Shown here: positions 53,471 through 62,612 of the stretch, in pieces | How positions within the stretch are numbered: the first letter of the stretch is position 1 | How the letters are laid out: each line of letters starts with the position of its first letter | Assembly (NCBI RefSeq): GCF_014138605.1 | Contig: NZ_JACJHX010000005.1 | Location: 248,001-312,000, forward strand | Direction of reading: 5' to 3' | DNA from: Peribacillus huizhouensis | GTDB taxonomy: Bacteria > Bacillota > Bacilli > Bacillales > DSM-1321 | DNA length: 64,000 nucleotides | The notes under the pieces: generated by a model | What the model was told of the DNA's origin: nothing | Databases searched by the model: none | What the model saw: the letters and a program-made list of their open reading frames with translations, nothing else | Program-made: the position numbers and the translations under genes

Positions 53471-53635
53471 TTGAATATTGAAGTAATTTCTATGTGGTTG
53501 ACTTTATTAGGTAATTTCGGATTTCCCGCTGTATTTTCTCTTTATTTGCTTGTGAAGTTTGAAAGGAAAGTGGCTGGCTTAACGAAAGAAATAGAGTGCT
53601 TGATTGAACGTTTCGACAGAAATGAAAACGATTAG
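53471..53635 (+). CDS. yvrJ: YvrJ-family small membrane protein
   Basis: 54 residues with one membrane helix (WLTLLGNFGFPAVFSLYLLV) followed by a charged helix (KFERKVAGLTKEIECLIERF), matching YvrJ. In B. subtilis yvrJ is in the SigO regulon next to sigO, rsoA and oxdC. TTG 53471 follows GGGGGAATAAAG. No oxdC-like gene is present next to it here, so the target of the system may lie elsewhere. Confidence 0.8.
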   Translation: MNIEVISMWLTLLGNFGFPAVFSLYLLVKFERKVAGLTKEIECLIERFDRNEND

Positions 53636-53687
53636 TGAAAATATGGTATTGTAATGATGGGGTACTTTTCTAAGGGGGATTATTTAT

Positions 53688-54530
53688 TTGAAAGAGAAGC
53701 AATTAGTAGAAATAGAGGATTTACAAAAGCTATGTGAACAAGGAACATTTTCTTTAAAACTTAATTGGGATACTTTACGCAGTCGAGTAGGCAAAGCGGG
53801 GGAAGATTTCTTCTATTATGAAGGAAACAAACTAGTGGGGTATATGGCAATTTATGATTTTGGCGGCAAAATTGAATTATGTGGCATGGTTCATCCACAC
53901 TATCGAAGACAGGGGATTTTTACAAAACTAGTAAAGAAAGCACTTCAGACAGCAAAAAAGCGGGAACCTAGGGCGATCTTGTTAAATGCCCCTGCAAAGT
54001 CTGAGTCCGCAAAGATGTTTTTAGCTACTTTGCCTTGCCGATTTGACATGGCCGAATACCAAATGCAATGGCAGGAAACAGAGCTTACGGATTATGAAGG
54101 CGTTACACTTCGGCCATCTAACGAAGAAGATAGAGACTTGGAGATTCAATTAGATGTCGATTGTTTCGGTTTTTTACAACATGAAGCAACTTCTTATTAT
54201 AAGCTTCTAAAGGAAGAAGGCCTGAACACACTTGTGATTGTATATGAAGAACAAGCTGTTGGGAAAATTCGTGTTGAAGAAAGTGATGGGGAAGCTTGGA
54301 TTTATGGGTTTGCCATTACTCCTGCCTTTCAAGGAAAAGGGATTGGTAGAAAGGTACTTAAGCAAGTAATTCTTGAGCAGCAGAAGAAGGGAAATCCTAT
54401 CTATCTTGAAGTAGAGGCAACGAATCCAGCAGCGTTAAAACTGTATGAATCTTGCGGTTTCAAAAGCTATCACCAGCAGGACTATTATGTGTACCTGGGG
54501 TCAGACCCCATATCCCAACATCTATTGTAG
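53688..54530 (+). CDS. GNAT acetyltransferase with two GNAT domains
   Basis: 280 residues. An N-terminal GNAT domain (GMVHPHYRRQGIFTKLVKKA, acetyl-CoA loop RRQGIF) and a C-terminal one (ITPAFQGKGIGRKVLKQVIL, loop QGKGIG; NPAALKLYESCGF). Substrate unknown. TTG 53688 follows GGGGGATT. The last 12-13 residues (GSDPISQHLL end) are encoded by a REP-like palindrome GGGGTCAGACCCC at 54498, so the natural C-terminus has probably been replaced. Confidence 0.85.
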   Translation: MKEKQLVEIEDLQKLCEQGTFSLKLNWDTLRSRVGKAGEDFFYYEGNKLVGYMAIYDFGGKIELCGMVHPHYRRQGIFTKLVKKALQTAKKREPRAILLNAPAKSESAKMFLATLPCRFDMAEYQMQWQETELTDYEGVTLRPSNEEDRDLEIQLDVDCFGFLQHEATSYYKLLKEEGLNTLVIVYEEQAVGKIRVEESDGEAWIYGFAITPAFQGKGIGRKVLKQVILEQQKKGNPIYLEVEATNPAALKLYESCGFKSYHQQDYYVYLGSDPISQHLL

Positions 54531-54590
54531 CTCAGGAAGCTAGTGGTAATAAGGGTTTGTAAGTGGTTGAACAGGGGTCAGACCCTATTT
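54498..54590. repeat. Pair of REP-like palindromes
   Basis: GGGGTCAGACCCCATATCCC (54499 on) and GGGGTCAGACCCTATTTCAC (54573 on), about 74 bases apart in the same orientation. The first is within the GNAT coding end. Confidence 0.65.
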
Positions 54591-54594
54591 CACA

Positions 54595-54641
54595 ATAAAA
54601 AAGAGTAAACCTGCATGAAGTGCAGGTTTACTCTTTTTTCT
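54595..54641. terminator. Bidirectional terminator between GNAT and yvlD
   Basis: AAAAAAGAGTAAACCTGCA pairs with TGCAGGTTTACTCTTTTTT. It overlaps the last codons of yvlD. Confidence 0.9.
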
Positions 54642-54960
54642 CTAACCAACTTTGTGCAAAACCTAACAAGGCTGAACCAACGAGCGCCCCAAAAAAGGAT
54701 GTTACCTCAAACCCGCTTACAAGCAGGGAGGCTAGGGTAAATGTTAATGCATTAATTACAAAAGAAAACAATCCTAATGTCAAAATGGTAATCGGGAATG
54801 TTAGGAGGTGCAAAATCGGTTTGACAAAAAAATTAACAATCCAGAGCATGAAGACCGCTATTAAGGCACTACCATAGGAATCAATTGATATGGAGTCAAA
54901 TAGCCAGTCAATTAAGAGTAAAACGAGGCCGCTAATTAAAAAGCGTATAAAGAAATTCAT
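54628..54960 (-). CDS. yvlD: YvlD-like membrane protein (phage holin IV-type/DUF360)
   Basis: 110 residues with four hydrophobic helices: IRFLISGLVLLLIDWLF, ALIAVFMLWIVNFFV, FPITILTLGLFSFVINAL and SFFGALVGSALLGFAQSW. The PILHLLTFPITILTLGLFSF block is typical of the YvlD family. Function is unclear; in B. subtilis YvlD belongs to an envelope-stress operon, but neighbours yvlABC are not here. AAGGAGCTTACTTC precedes the start. Confidence 0.85.
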   Translation of the reverse strand: MNFFIRFLISGLVLLLIDWLFDSISIDSYGSALIAVFMLWIVNFFVKPILHLLTFPITILTLGLFSFVINALTFTLASLLVSGFEVTSFFGALVGSALLGFAQSWLEKKE

Positions 54961-55244
54961 GAAGTAAGCTCCTTAATGTTGGAATTTTTCTTTCTATAAT
55001 TATTAATTATTACTATTCTATGAGTAAAATCCCTTTTTAGAAGAATACACATCATTATTCTATTTGTCTATTTACGCGCACTATTCGTGACGATTTACAC
55101 CATTCTTTATTGACAGCCTCGTTAATCAATGGCTAGGGGAGAGTTCAGTGCCTTTACTAGCTATTTTCCCCCGCTGTAAATGAACGAGGAGTCAGGATGA
55201 TTGTCTATTCTAAAACGTTATAATCCCATTTCTTTAATCGTATT

Positions 55245-56147
55245 TCATTTTTCTAAATGAGCCTCAATAAGACTGCTAAATTTCATAATGGAATGTAAAA
55301 GCTTTGGATGGGAGTATGAATGTAAAGTAGTAAGTACACTTTCAATGATAAATTCACGTGGTGCCTGATCTTGTATGAGTTCTTGTTCAAGAAAGCTTAG
55401 CAATTCGAAAAACTTCGAAATGTCATTTTCAGATTGAATATATTTCTGAGCAATCCTTTTTAAGGAATGGATGGAATTAAGGATCTCCTCTACAAGAGAC
55501 AATGGTTCCTCATTCTTATCAGGTAGCCATTGCTTTAATAATTCTGGATAAAATATTTGTTCATCTTGTGCTGAGACATCTTCTACAATTTTCGAAATTC
55601 TCTTAAAGCTATAGCGAATCAGATTTGAAACCTGGTATTCACTATGGCCTTGATTAATAACAAAATTAACATGCATTAAATGATGGAGCATACCTTCAAA
55701 CAAGATGGTGCAATCTAACAAATATGGTTTTTTATCTGCCCCAAAAATGTCAATAAAGCGATTATACAGCCAATTCATTCCTAACAGTCTTATCTGTTGG
55801 ATGGATTGTCTCAATTCAAGTTCATTAGATACAAGTACTTCTTCAATCAATGTGAATATATTGTTTTTTTTGTTTGAAATTAGCTGAACTTCAATTTGTT
55901 TTATGAAGATTTCTGTGTCTGCAGGGCTTTGTCCAATCATTAGCTTATTACGTTCTTTTTCCAACTTTTCATGCATGCTATTGAAAATAGCAATCATTAA
56001 TTCACTTTTGGAGGAAAAGTAATTATAAAATGTACCTTTCGAGATAGAGCTATTTTCAAGAATGTCTTGTATGGATGTAGCTTGATATCCTTTTTCGATG
56101 AAAAGGCGATGCGCTACTTGGATTGTATGCTGTTTTCGACTGTTCAT
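55245..56147 (-). CDS. TetR-family transcriptional regulator
   Basis: 300 residues, longer than the usual 190-220. The N-terminal HTH is typical (KQHTIQVAHRLFIEKGYQAT, SIQDILENSSISKGTFYNYF). The C-terminal part (about 240 residues) is helical and probably forms the ligand-binding and dimer domains, plus an extra segment. ATG 56147 follows GGAGGGACC; the upstream frame is ignored. No transporter or enzyme lies beside it, so the target is unknown. Confidence 0.85.
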   Translation of the reverse strand: MNSRKQHTIQVAHRLFIEKGYQATSIQDILENSSISKGTFYNYFSSKSELMIAIFNSMHEKLEKERNKLMIGQSPADTEIFIKQIEVQLISNKKNNIFTLIEEVLVSNELELRQSIQQIRLLGMNWLYNRFIDIFGADKKPYLLDCTILFEGMLHHLMHVNFVINQGHSEYQVSNLIRYSFKRISKIVEDVSAQDEQIFYPELLKQWLPDKNEEPLSLVEEILNSIHSLKRIAQKYIQSENDISKFFELLSFLEQELIQDQAPREFIIESVLTTLHSYSHPKLLHSIMKFSSLIEAHLEK

Positions 56148-56361
56148 TTTGGTCCCTCCATCCCTCATTTGCCTATTGGTCTTTTAACGTATATTACCTT
56201 AATATAAGTAGGATCACAAACACCCTCTCTATAGTTGGACTAATAGCCTGCAATGTTAAAGATAATGGTGTTGGTTGGCAAGACGTAATCCAGGAAAGCT
56301 AGTATTGTCTCTCGTATTCCATCAGAGTATAATAGGGAAGGCTTATTATGAACGTGTTCGT

Positions 56362-56644
56362 ATAATGTGAAACTTCAATCAGTGGGAATTTCTTCATCCC
56401 GCACTGATTGTTAGTCCCGTTCTAGTGTCGATAAATCGACACTAGGAACCTGAACCAATGAAACACAGACTAACAACGCCGCGTCCTTTAGTCTTTCGTC
56501 TGTGTGACCCACTGATGTACCTTTGAAAACCATACAGGTAAGTTACACTGTACCTCATCATTCGGATATTTACGGGCAGTTATCGCGCTTCTTCGGTTCT
56601 TCTCTTGGTTATGATGTGAGGTTCATACTGCCCGTTAATGCAGG
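56362..56644 (-). mobile_element. Family B repeat, copy B18 (283 bp, reverse)
   Basis: Reverse strand: flank TTTAT (rc of 56645-56649), CCTGCATTAACGGGCAGTATG, a hairpin closed by ATAACTGCCCGTAAAT, TGAGGTACAGTGTAACTTACC, CACAGACGAAAGACTAAAGG...TTAGTCTGTG, TAGTGTCGATTTATCGACACTA, ACGGGACTAACAATCAGTGCGGG and right end GATTGAAGTTTCACATTAT. It fills most of the 540-base gap before the YitT gene. Confidence 0.85.
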
Positions 56645-56687
56645 ATAAAAAATTAACAGAGATTCTCTAACAGTTGTGAGGTAGAGT

Positions 56688-57527
56688 ATGAATAAAAGAG
56701 TTGTAGACATTTTGATCATTTTGTTAGGTGCTTTACTTTTTGCTTTAGCCGTAAATTTATTTGTGATTCCGAATGAACTAGGTGAAGGCGGAGTTGTTGG
56801 AACAACAATCATTTTATACTATCTTTTTCAATGGTCACCTGGTCTTGTAAGTCTGCTATTAAACAGTTGCTTACTGATTGTCGGATATAAGTTCTTAAGT
56901 AAAATCACAATTCTCTATACAGTTGTTGCAGTGATCTTCCACTCTCTTTTTCTCCATTTAACAAAAAGCTGGAGTATTGATTCGAATGAAATGCTGGTAG
57001 ATGCAATATTCGGTGGTGTTTTTGCAGGGGTTGGGATTGGCTTGATTATTCGAGTTGGCGGCACAACCGCTGGTACAACAATATTGGCAAGAATCGCAAA
57101 CAAATACCTAGGCTGGAGCATTAGTTATGGCCTTTTGTTTTTTGATTTAATTGTTGCCTTGTCTTCCTATTTTATTATTGGTGCAGAAAAGTTGATGCTA
57201 ACGATCATCATGTTGTACGTAGGAACAAAAGTAATGGAATTCGTCATAGAAGGAGTCAATCCTAAGAAGGCCGTTACGATTATTTCGGATGCACCAGATG
57301 AGATTGCCAAACAAGTTAACGAGCTAATGGACAGAGGGGTTACTGTTTATTCTGGACATGGCTACTATACAAAAACCCCTAAGGAGATTCTCTATATTGT
57401 TATTAGTAAGCAAGAAGTTGTGAAGCTTAAGAAGATTGTTAAGTCTACAGATACAGATGCGTTTATTGCCATTCACGATGTACGGGATGTTTTCGGAGAA
57501 GGATTTATCGATATTTCAAAAGCTTAA
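56688..57527 (+). CDS. YitT-family membrane protein (DUF161/DUF2179)
   Basis: 279 residues. An N-terminal half with five to six membrane spans (ILLGALLFALAVNLFVIPNE, NELGEGGVVGTTII as the conserved block, GVFAGVGIGLIIRVGGTTAG) and a soluble C-terminal DUF2179 domain (ISDAPDEIAKQVNELMDRGV). Function unknown; several paralogues exist in Bacillus. GAGGTAGAG precedes ATG 56688. The gene appears intact. Confidence 0.88.
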   Translation: MNKRVVDILIILLGALLFALAVNLFVIPNELGEGGVVGTTIILYYLFQWSPGLVSLLLNSCLLIVGYKFLSKITILYTVVAVIFHSLFLHLTKSWSIDSNEMLVDAIFGGVFAGVGIGLIIRVGGTTAGTTILARIANKYLGWSISYGLLFFDLIVALSSYFIIGAEKLMLTIIMLYVGTKVMEFVIEGVNPKKAVTIISDAPDEIAKQVNELMDRGVTVYSGHGYYTKTPKEILYIVISKQEVVKLKKIVKSTDTDAFIAIHDVRDVFGEGFIDISKA

Positions 57528-57579
57528 TCTGTCAGTGGTTTTACCGAAAGTATGTCAACGCCCAGATTGTTATCGTGCA

Positions 57580-57750
57580 TAATTAGGCGCTGCTGTACTT
57601 GGACTGTATGCATTAGGTGAAGTCGATAGCCTAAATGTGTGTCAGAATGATTAGTGGCACTAATGAGCTCGAGCCAATTGCTGAAAACGTAGAAGTATAT
57701 GAAGAATTGATGTCAATTTATTTATTAGTCAGCCATGAAGAAGATTGTAG
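57580..57750 (+). pseudogene. Gluconokinase (GntK/FGGY) C-terminal remnant
   Basis: GAAVLGLYALGEVDSL in one frame, then, after a frameshift and stops, NELEPIAENVEVYEELMSIY in another. This is the usual C-terminus of FGGY gluconate kinases (GLYALGEI..., ENVEVYEELLPIY). The first 450 residues are gone. It is the only gluconate-pathway trace in the window. The rest of the 426-base gap holds a terminator. Confidence 0.75.
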
Positions 57751-57876
57751 GTGAAGAGCGGATTATCAGCGTTGTCATATAGACTAAACTCCAGAGAGGA
57801 TGAGCTTAGTTGTCGATCCTCTTTCTATTCTCTCTAAATAACATCCCCGTTATGCTAAATAAGATGCTCTGCAATC

Positions 57877-57912
57877 AAAAAAACCGTTCGGAGTACGAAC
57901 GGTTTTTTTTGA
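57877..57912. terminator. Perfect hairpin terminator
   Basis: AAAAAAACCGTTCG pairs with CGAACGGTTTTTTT around a short loop; suits both directions. Confidence 0.85.
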
Positions 57913-57953
57913 ACGGAATAAGACTATCATTAATTTCATGAAAAATTTCTATT

Positions 57954-58154
57954 TTAAAAATTAGCATTAGGAAAATGCAGAGATTTAACATGGGTGAGTT
58001 TTAAATATACGGTTTCTCCACTTGCTATAGCAATCTCCAACAGGTTATTTTTCATACTTTTTAACAATAATCCGATTTTCATTGGATCTCCTCCACCATC
58101 AATCACAATCAGTTTTCCCTCTACCTTTTTTAGTTGGTCCTCAAAGGAGCGCAA
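57954..58154 (-). CDS. Small uncharacterised protein or gene fragment (66 aa)
   Basis: VEGKLIVIDGGGDPMKIGLL and VYLKLTHVKSLHF suggest a small beta-barrel, perhaps of the DUF2642 kind. The frame is open for about 23 more codons upstream but has no ATG/GTG/TTG other than the TTG used, and no good ribosome binding site, so this may be the 3' end of a broken gene. Confidence 0.35.
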   Translation of the reverse strand: MRSFEDQLKKVEGKLIVIDGGGDPMKIGLLLKSMKNNLLEIAIASGETVYLKLTHVKSLHFPNANF

Positions 58155-58296
58155 TAAAGGGCCATTAGAAGGATCAACAGGCAGGCTTGTGTTACTTATA
58201 TGGAGTGATGTTTTTATTGTACGGAGTAATCCATTTCAAATGAGATAGGGAAATATACATCGTGTTAAAAAAGGGACCTTCATCAGATCTCCATGC

Positions 58297-58722
58297 TTAT
58301 TTATGATAAAGTTCCTTATACGCAATAACTTTTAAAGCAAGTAGCTCTTCTTCAGATAATTTTCCTTGAAGGTCCGCAAGCACTTCTTCTTTAGAAAGTG
58401 TTCCTTCTTGAGCCTGCGCTTTTATGTCTAGAAGTTTAGTAACGCCGATCTTTTTGACAAGTACACGCGTTGCTTCTTCTTTTGTCGTGAAAGGCAATGA
58501 GCTATCGTCTACAGAAGCCGCTTCTTCTACGAATTTTTTCAGCTCTGAGTCATTTTCGATAAATTGCTTTACCTTTTCTGTTTGTCCACTATTCTCTAGC
58601 TCAGTCGAAACAGCATCCATTAATTTTTGAGAGGCCAGGTTTGTGCCGTAATAATAAATAGCATAGCCACCAACACCTACAAAGACTACTAGCACTACAA
58701 TGAATATTAAAAACTTCTTCAT
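58297..58722 (-). CDS. Hypothetical membrane-anchored protein (141 aa)
   Basis: One N-terminal hydrophobic helix (FLIFIVVLVVFVGVGGYAIY) then a charged helical domain with a VDDSSLPFTTKEEATRVLVK block and LSEEELLALKVIAYKEL at the end. Probably anchored in the cytoplasmic membrane with the rest outside. I cannot name the family. TTAGGAGTGAGACG lies upstream of the start. No gene nearby suggests a role. The 424-base gap beyond it (58723-59146) shows nothing I recognise. Confidence 0.7.
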   Translation of the reverse strand: MKKFLIFIVVLVVFVGVGGYAIYYYGTNLASQKLMDAVSTELENSGQTEKVKQFIENDSELKKFVEEAASVDDSSLPFTTKEEATRVLVKKIGVTKLLDIKAQAQEGTLSKEEVLADLQGKLSEEELLALKVIAYKELYHK

Positions 58723-59146
58723 CGTCTCACTCCTAACTTAGAGATTACTATACTATAATTACTGGAGATATAGAAGAATATAATTGGTCCCAGTTTTTAC
58801 AAAATAATGTCATTACAAAGTCCCCCTTACATAAACAGGTTCTAGGTTTTATGTGTAGTACTACTTTAAAGGAGAGGTTGGTGGTATGAACACAGAAGAT
58901 CCTACTAACCAATGAGAGTAGTTGGTTTTTCATCGTCTCAAGTTAATAACGATTAGTTTAACAATAACTTGTCGTAATTCTACCTTCTAATTGAATAATC
59001 GGATTTGCTTTAGAAAATAGCTAAGCTTAAATCTAGCTGACTATTAGATAGTATCCAAGTTCATTTCGTTGACTTTTATGCTACTTTAATATATTATCAA
59101 TTCGAGATTATTAAATTAATGATAAATAAAGGAGAGTTATATAATA

Positions 59147-59779
59147 ATGAACGTATTAGTAGTAAAAGCAAATAACCGTCCAGCAACAGATGCAGTTTCA
59201 AGTAAAATGTATGAAACTTTTATGGAGAACGTAGAAGGTGTTAACGTAACAACTTACGATGTATTTGCAGAAGATATGCCTTACTTTGGTCAAGATTTAT
59301 TCAACGCTTTCGGTAAATTAGAATCTGGCGAAGAAATGACAGACGTAGAACAACGTATATTAGCTGCTAAACAAAAAGCAATGGATGCATTAACAGCAGC
59401 TGATGTAGTTGTATTTGCATTCCCATTATGGAACTTAACGATCCCTGCTAAATTGCAAACATTCATTGACTATGTATATCAAGCTGGCTTCACATTTAAA
59501 TATAACGAAAGTGGTCAATTAGTAAGCTTAATGACTGACAAAAAGGCAATTATTCTAAGTGCACGTGGAGGCGTTTATTCAACACCAGAAGCAGCACCTA
59601 TGGAAATGGCTTCTAACTATATTAAAAATGTTGTTGGTGGCGTATTCGGTATGACAATTGAAGAAGAAGTTATTATTGAAGGTCACAATGCAATGCCAGA
59701 CAAAGCTGAAACAATTATCGCTGAAGGTTTAACAAAAGTTGCAGCAGTAGCAAAAAATCTTTCTGCAGTGACAGCTTAA
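59147..59779 (+). CDS. azoR: FMN-dependent NADH-azoreductase (flavodoxin-like fold)
   Basis: 210 residues of the AzoR/AcpD family: VVKANNRPATDAVSSKMYE, an FPLWNLTIPAKLQTFIDYV block that binds FMN, and ILSARGGVYSTPEAAPMEM. It reduces azo compounds and quinones using NADH; B. subtilis AzoR1/AzoR2 respond to quinones and thiol stress. AAAGGAGAG lies before ATG 59147. Codon use is strongly A/T-ended, suggesting good expression. Repeat A12 follows. Confidence 0.93.
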   Translation: MNVLVVKANNRPATDAVSSKMYETFMENVEGVNVTTYDVFAEDMPYFGQDLFNAFGKLESGEEMTDVEQRILAAKQKAMDALTAADVVVFAFPLWNLTIPAKLQTFIDYVYQAGFTFKYNESGQLVSLMTDKKAIILSARGGVYSTPEAAPMEMASNYIKNVVGGVFGMTIEEEVIIEGHNAMPDKAETIIAEGLTKVAAVAKNLSAVTA

Positions 59780-59825
59780 TTATAGTAAATGATGAATCTG
59801 TTATAGATGTAATCTATTAAGATTG

Positions 59826-59937
59826 TCAATCAAATAGGGTCTGACCTCGTACTCTCAATCCGTTAAGTGGTGTTTTATACACGTATCTTATACTGTATTG
59901 AGTTGTTGCGGGGTCAGACCCTTTTCATTTTTTCTAT
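59826..59937. repeat. Family A palindromic repeat, copy A12
   Basis: ATAGGGTCTGACCTCGTACTC...GAGTTGTTGCGGGGTCAGACCC. Follows azoR. The remaining ~320 bases to the next gene show no other feature. Confidence 0.75.
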
Positions 59938-60262
59938 CCAATTCAGCATATAAATAATTGTCGTATAATCCACTTAAAAAGGATTCCATGCCTAACAAAA
60001 TGAAAATTACCATCTAATCTTGCTTTTTCCAGGATTTATAATTAAACGTCTTTAATGCTAATGGACATGTAATGAGAGAAATTGTTGTTCTTATCTACTT
60101 TGCAATCTTGTACATATTTGAGCTCGAATAGATCATTAGCCTACATTTCTTCTTGTCACTTAGGGGAACAAAGAGATCATCACTTCTTTCAAAACTAATT
60201 CTGATTCTTACTTATTAGCATATAGTGTATATAGCAGCCTTGGTCAAACGAGGAGGAGAGCT

Positions 60263-61453
60263 ATGGAAGTTATTGTAAGAAAGGGAGATAGTTTTTGGGA
60301 TTATAGTCAGTTATTCGGCGTGAATATCCAATTAATTGTCGATTCAAACCTAGGTGTGAATCCAAGTCAACTTACGGTTGGTCAGAGAATTAAGATTCCA
60401 GGGTATGTTACGGTTGATTACCGTGTTGTTGCTGGTGATTCATTATGGTCGATTGCAAAGCAACGGCATATCTCGGTTGAATCAATTAAGCTTGTAAATG
60501 TAAATATAAATCCGAATGCTTTGCAAATCGGCCAGACGATACATGTTCCATTACGAATTACTTGGCGGCTTGTCCAGGGGAAACAATATTATGACTATGA
60601 AACAATGATAACCGATCTAACAAGGCTGCAAAATGTGTATCCTTTCATGAAAATGCCATCAATTGGAAATTCGGTGTTAGGGAATAAAATACCAGAAGTG
60701 TTAATTGGAAGTGGGAATAAGCGGATTCACTACAATGGGGCATTTCACGCGAATGAATGGATTACGACACCTGTTATTATGACGTTTCTTAATGACTATT
60801 TGCTGTCTTTGACAAATAACGTAGCGATTCGTGGGCTTCATACATTCCCACTATATCAGGAAACGATCTTATCCATCGTGCCGATGGTGAATCCTGATGG
60901 AGTGAATCTTGTCCTAAATGGGCCGCCATCCATTGAACCTTATCAAACGAGGGTAGTTGAATATAATAATGGCCAAACTGATTTTAAAAGTTGGAAAGCA
61001 AATATAAATGGAGTCGACTTGAATGATCAATTTCCAGCAGAGTGGGAAAAAGAAAAAGCACGGCGTAGAAAGAGTCCTGGACCAAGAGATTATCCGGGAG
61101 AATCTCCTTTATCACAGAAAGAAGCCATTGCAATGGCAAATTTGACGAGGAAACGGGATTTCCAAAGAGTCCTTGCCTTCCATACACAAGGTAAAGTCAT
61201 TTATTGGGGGTTTGAAAATTTAGAACCACCAGAATCGGAAACGATCGTAAAAGAATTTAGCAGAGTAAGCGGCTATGAACCAGTCCAAACCATTGATAGT
61301 TACGCAGGGTATAAAGATTGGTTTATTCAAGAATGGAGAAGGCCAGGCTTTACTGTAGAGCTTGGTATGGGGATCAATCCACTGCCATTATCACAATTTG
61401 ATGAAATTTATGAAGATACGCTCGGGATTATGCTCGCTGGTCTTTATATGTAG
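60263..61453 (+). CDS. LysM-M14 gamma-D-glutamyl-L-diamino acid endopeptidase (ENP1-like)
   Basis: 396 residues: two LysM domains (IVRKGDSFWDYSQLFGVN, YRVVAGDSLWSIAKQRHIS) and an M14 carboxypeptidase domain. Zinc ligands: H and E in NGAFHANEWITTP and the third H in LAFHTQGKVIYWG; the general-base Glu is in PGFTVELGMG. Endopeptidase I enzymes cut gamma-D-Glu-mDAP bonds in the spore or cell wall. No signal peptide is present, as in Bacillus sphaericus-type ENP1. AGGAGGAGAG precedes ATG 60263. Confidence 0.93.
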   Translation: MEVIVRKGDSFWDYSQLFGVNIQLIVDSNLGVNPSQLTVGQRIKIPGYVTVDYRVVAGDSLWSIAKQRHISVESIKLVNVNINPNALQIGQTIHVPLRITWRLVQGKQYYDYETMITDLTRLQNVYPFMKMPSIGNSVLGNKIPEVLIGSGNKRIHYNGAFHANEWITTPVIMTFLNDYLLSLTNNVAIRGLHTFPLYQETILSIVPMVNPDGVNLVLNGPPSIEPYQTRVVEYNNGQTDFKSWKANINGVDLNDQFPAEWEKEKARRRKSPGPRDYPGESPLSQKEAIAMANLTRKRDFQRVLAFHTQGKVIYWGFENLEPPESETIVKEFSRVSGYEPVQTIDSYAGYKDWFIQEWRRPGFTVELGMGINPLPLSQFDEIYEDTLGIMLAGLYM

Positions 61454-61457
61454 AAGT

Positions 61458-61565
61458 AGGAGGATATATCATAAGGGTCTGACTTCGCACACTAAATCAG
61501 TATCTCATACTGTATTTAGTTGCTGCGGGGGCTGACCCTTTGCTTTTGGACAATCTCCTTGGGCA
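61458..61565. repeat. Family A palindromic repeat, copy A13
   Basis: AGGAGGATATATCATAAGGG and GCGGGGGCTGACCCTTTGC plus GGACAATCTCCTT; lies 4 bases after the endopeptidase stop. Confidence 0.75.
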
Positions 61566-61713
61566 ACGGAAAATTGACAGTTTTTCTTGATCTATTCTAT
61601 CCGATTTTGCATATTCACCTTATAAAGTAGTTGAATGGCTAGTTTTACTCGCTATTTGCTAGATCAACCGGTTGTTCAATTTTTTTATAGTAAGTGGAAA
61701 AGGAGGGGAAAGG

Positions 61714-62544
61714 ATGACATTTATAATGACTTACGACCAAAGAAATTTGAATAATATTAACAAATTAGCATATAACACAAAAAAAGCCGCTCTACAATGG
61801 TACAGGTACTGTTGTGAACAGGAAATAGACCTGCTGATTTATGAAACGACAAGAACATTGGAAGAACAAGCAAGGAACTATAAATCAGGCGCATCACAAA
61901 CCATGCGATCCTACCATCTGGTTGGTCAAGCACTAGATTTCGTACCAGTTAAAGACCGTCTGGCCATCTGGAATGGATTTGACACACCCAAAATAAAAAA
62001 TGCCATTGCAAAAGCAAAGCAACTCGGTTTTACATGGGGAGGAGATTGGACGACACTTGTAGATAAGGTTCATTTGCAGTATGAATATAACGGCTACGGG
62101 ACGGATCCTTTTGGTAGTGTGAAAGAAACAGCCACTGCTCCAAGACCAATAGTTAGCCAAACGGTTTTGAATATACAAAAAGTAGTAAATAGTAGATATG
62201 GGACCGGACTGAAAGTGGACGGAAGATATGGACCTGCCACAAATAGAGCACTCCTAAAAGGCTATCAAATAGAACTAAACGAACAATATAAGGCAGGGCT
62301 TATGGCGGACGGAATTTGGGGACCCAAAACAAAAGCTGCAGTTCGAGTTGTTAAAAAAGGGGCCAGAGGCAATATCACTTACATTCTTCAAGCCACCCTC
62401 TACGTCAGAGGCTTTGATTCGAGAGGAATAGACGGTATTTTTGGAGCAAACACGGAAATGGCCGTAAAGAGCTACCAAAAATCGCAAAACCTAAACCAAG
62501 ATGGCGTGGCTGGACGTGACACATGGACTAAAATTTTTGAATAA
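61714..62544 (+). CDS. M15-family peptidoglycan peptidase with two peptidoglycan-binding domains
   Basis: 276 residues. The M15 (VanY/L-Ala-D-Glu endopeptidase) domain has SYHLVGQALDFVPV (H and D ligands) and the third ligand in VDKVHLQYEY; ETTRTLEEQARNYKSGASQT is also typical. Two PG_binding_1 repeats follow (LKVDGRYGPATNRAL and IDGIFGANTEMAVKSYQ). It resembles CwlK and phage endolysins such as Ply500. No signal peptide is visible, so it may be a prophage-derived or mother-cell enzyme. ATG 61714 follows AGGAGGGGAAAG. Confidence 0.88.
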   Translation: MTFIMTYDQRNLNNINKLAYNTKKAALQWYRYCCEQEIDLLIYETTRTLEEQARNYKSGASQTMRSYHLVGQALDFVPVKDRLAIWNGFDTPKIKNAIAKAKQLGFTWGGDWTTLVDKVHLQYEYNGYGTDPFGSVKETATAPRPIVSQTVLNIQKVVNSRYGTGLKVDGRYGPATNRALLKGYQIELNEQYKAGLMADGIWGPKTKAAVRVVKKGARGNITYILQATLYVRGFDSRGIDGIFGANTEMAVKSYQKSQNLNQDGVAGRDTWTKIFE

Positions 62545-62547
62545 GAA

Positions 62548-62612
62548 GAGGCAGTTCTAAAAGGTCGGCACTTACACTCTTGACACTGTATATTGTGTCA
62601 TACCCAAACTCA
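62548..62612. repeat. Family A half-copy A14
   Basis: GAAGAGGCAGTTCTAAAAGGTC...GACACTGTATATTGTGTCAT; left half only. Next to it (62612-62690) are short GATCTCGTGATC repeats. Confidence 0.5.
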
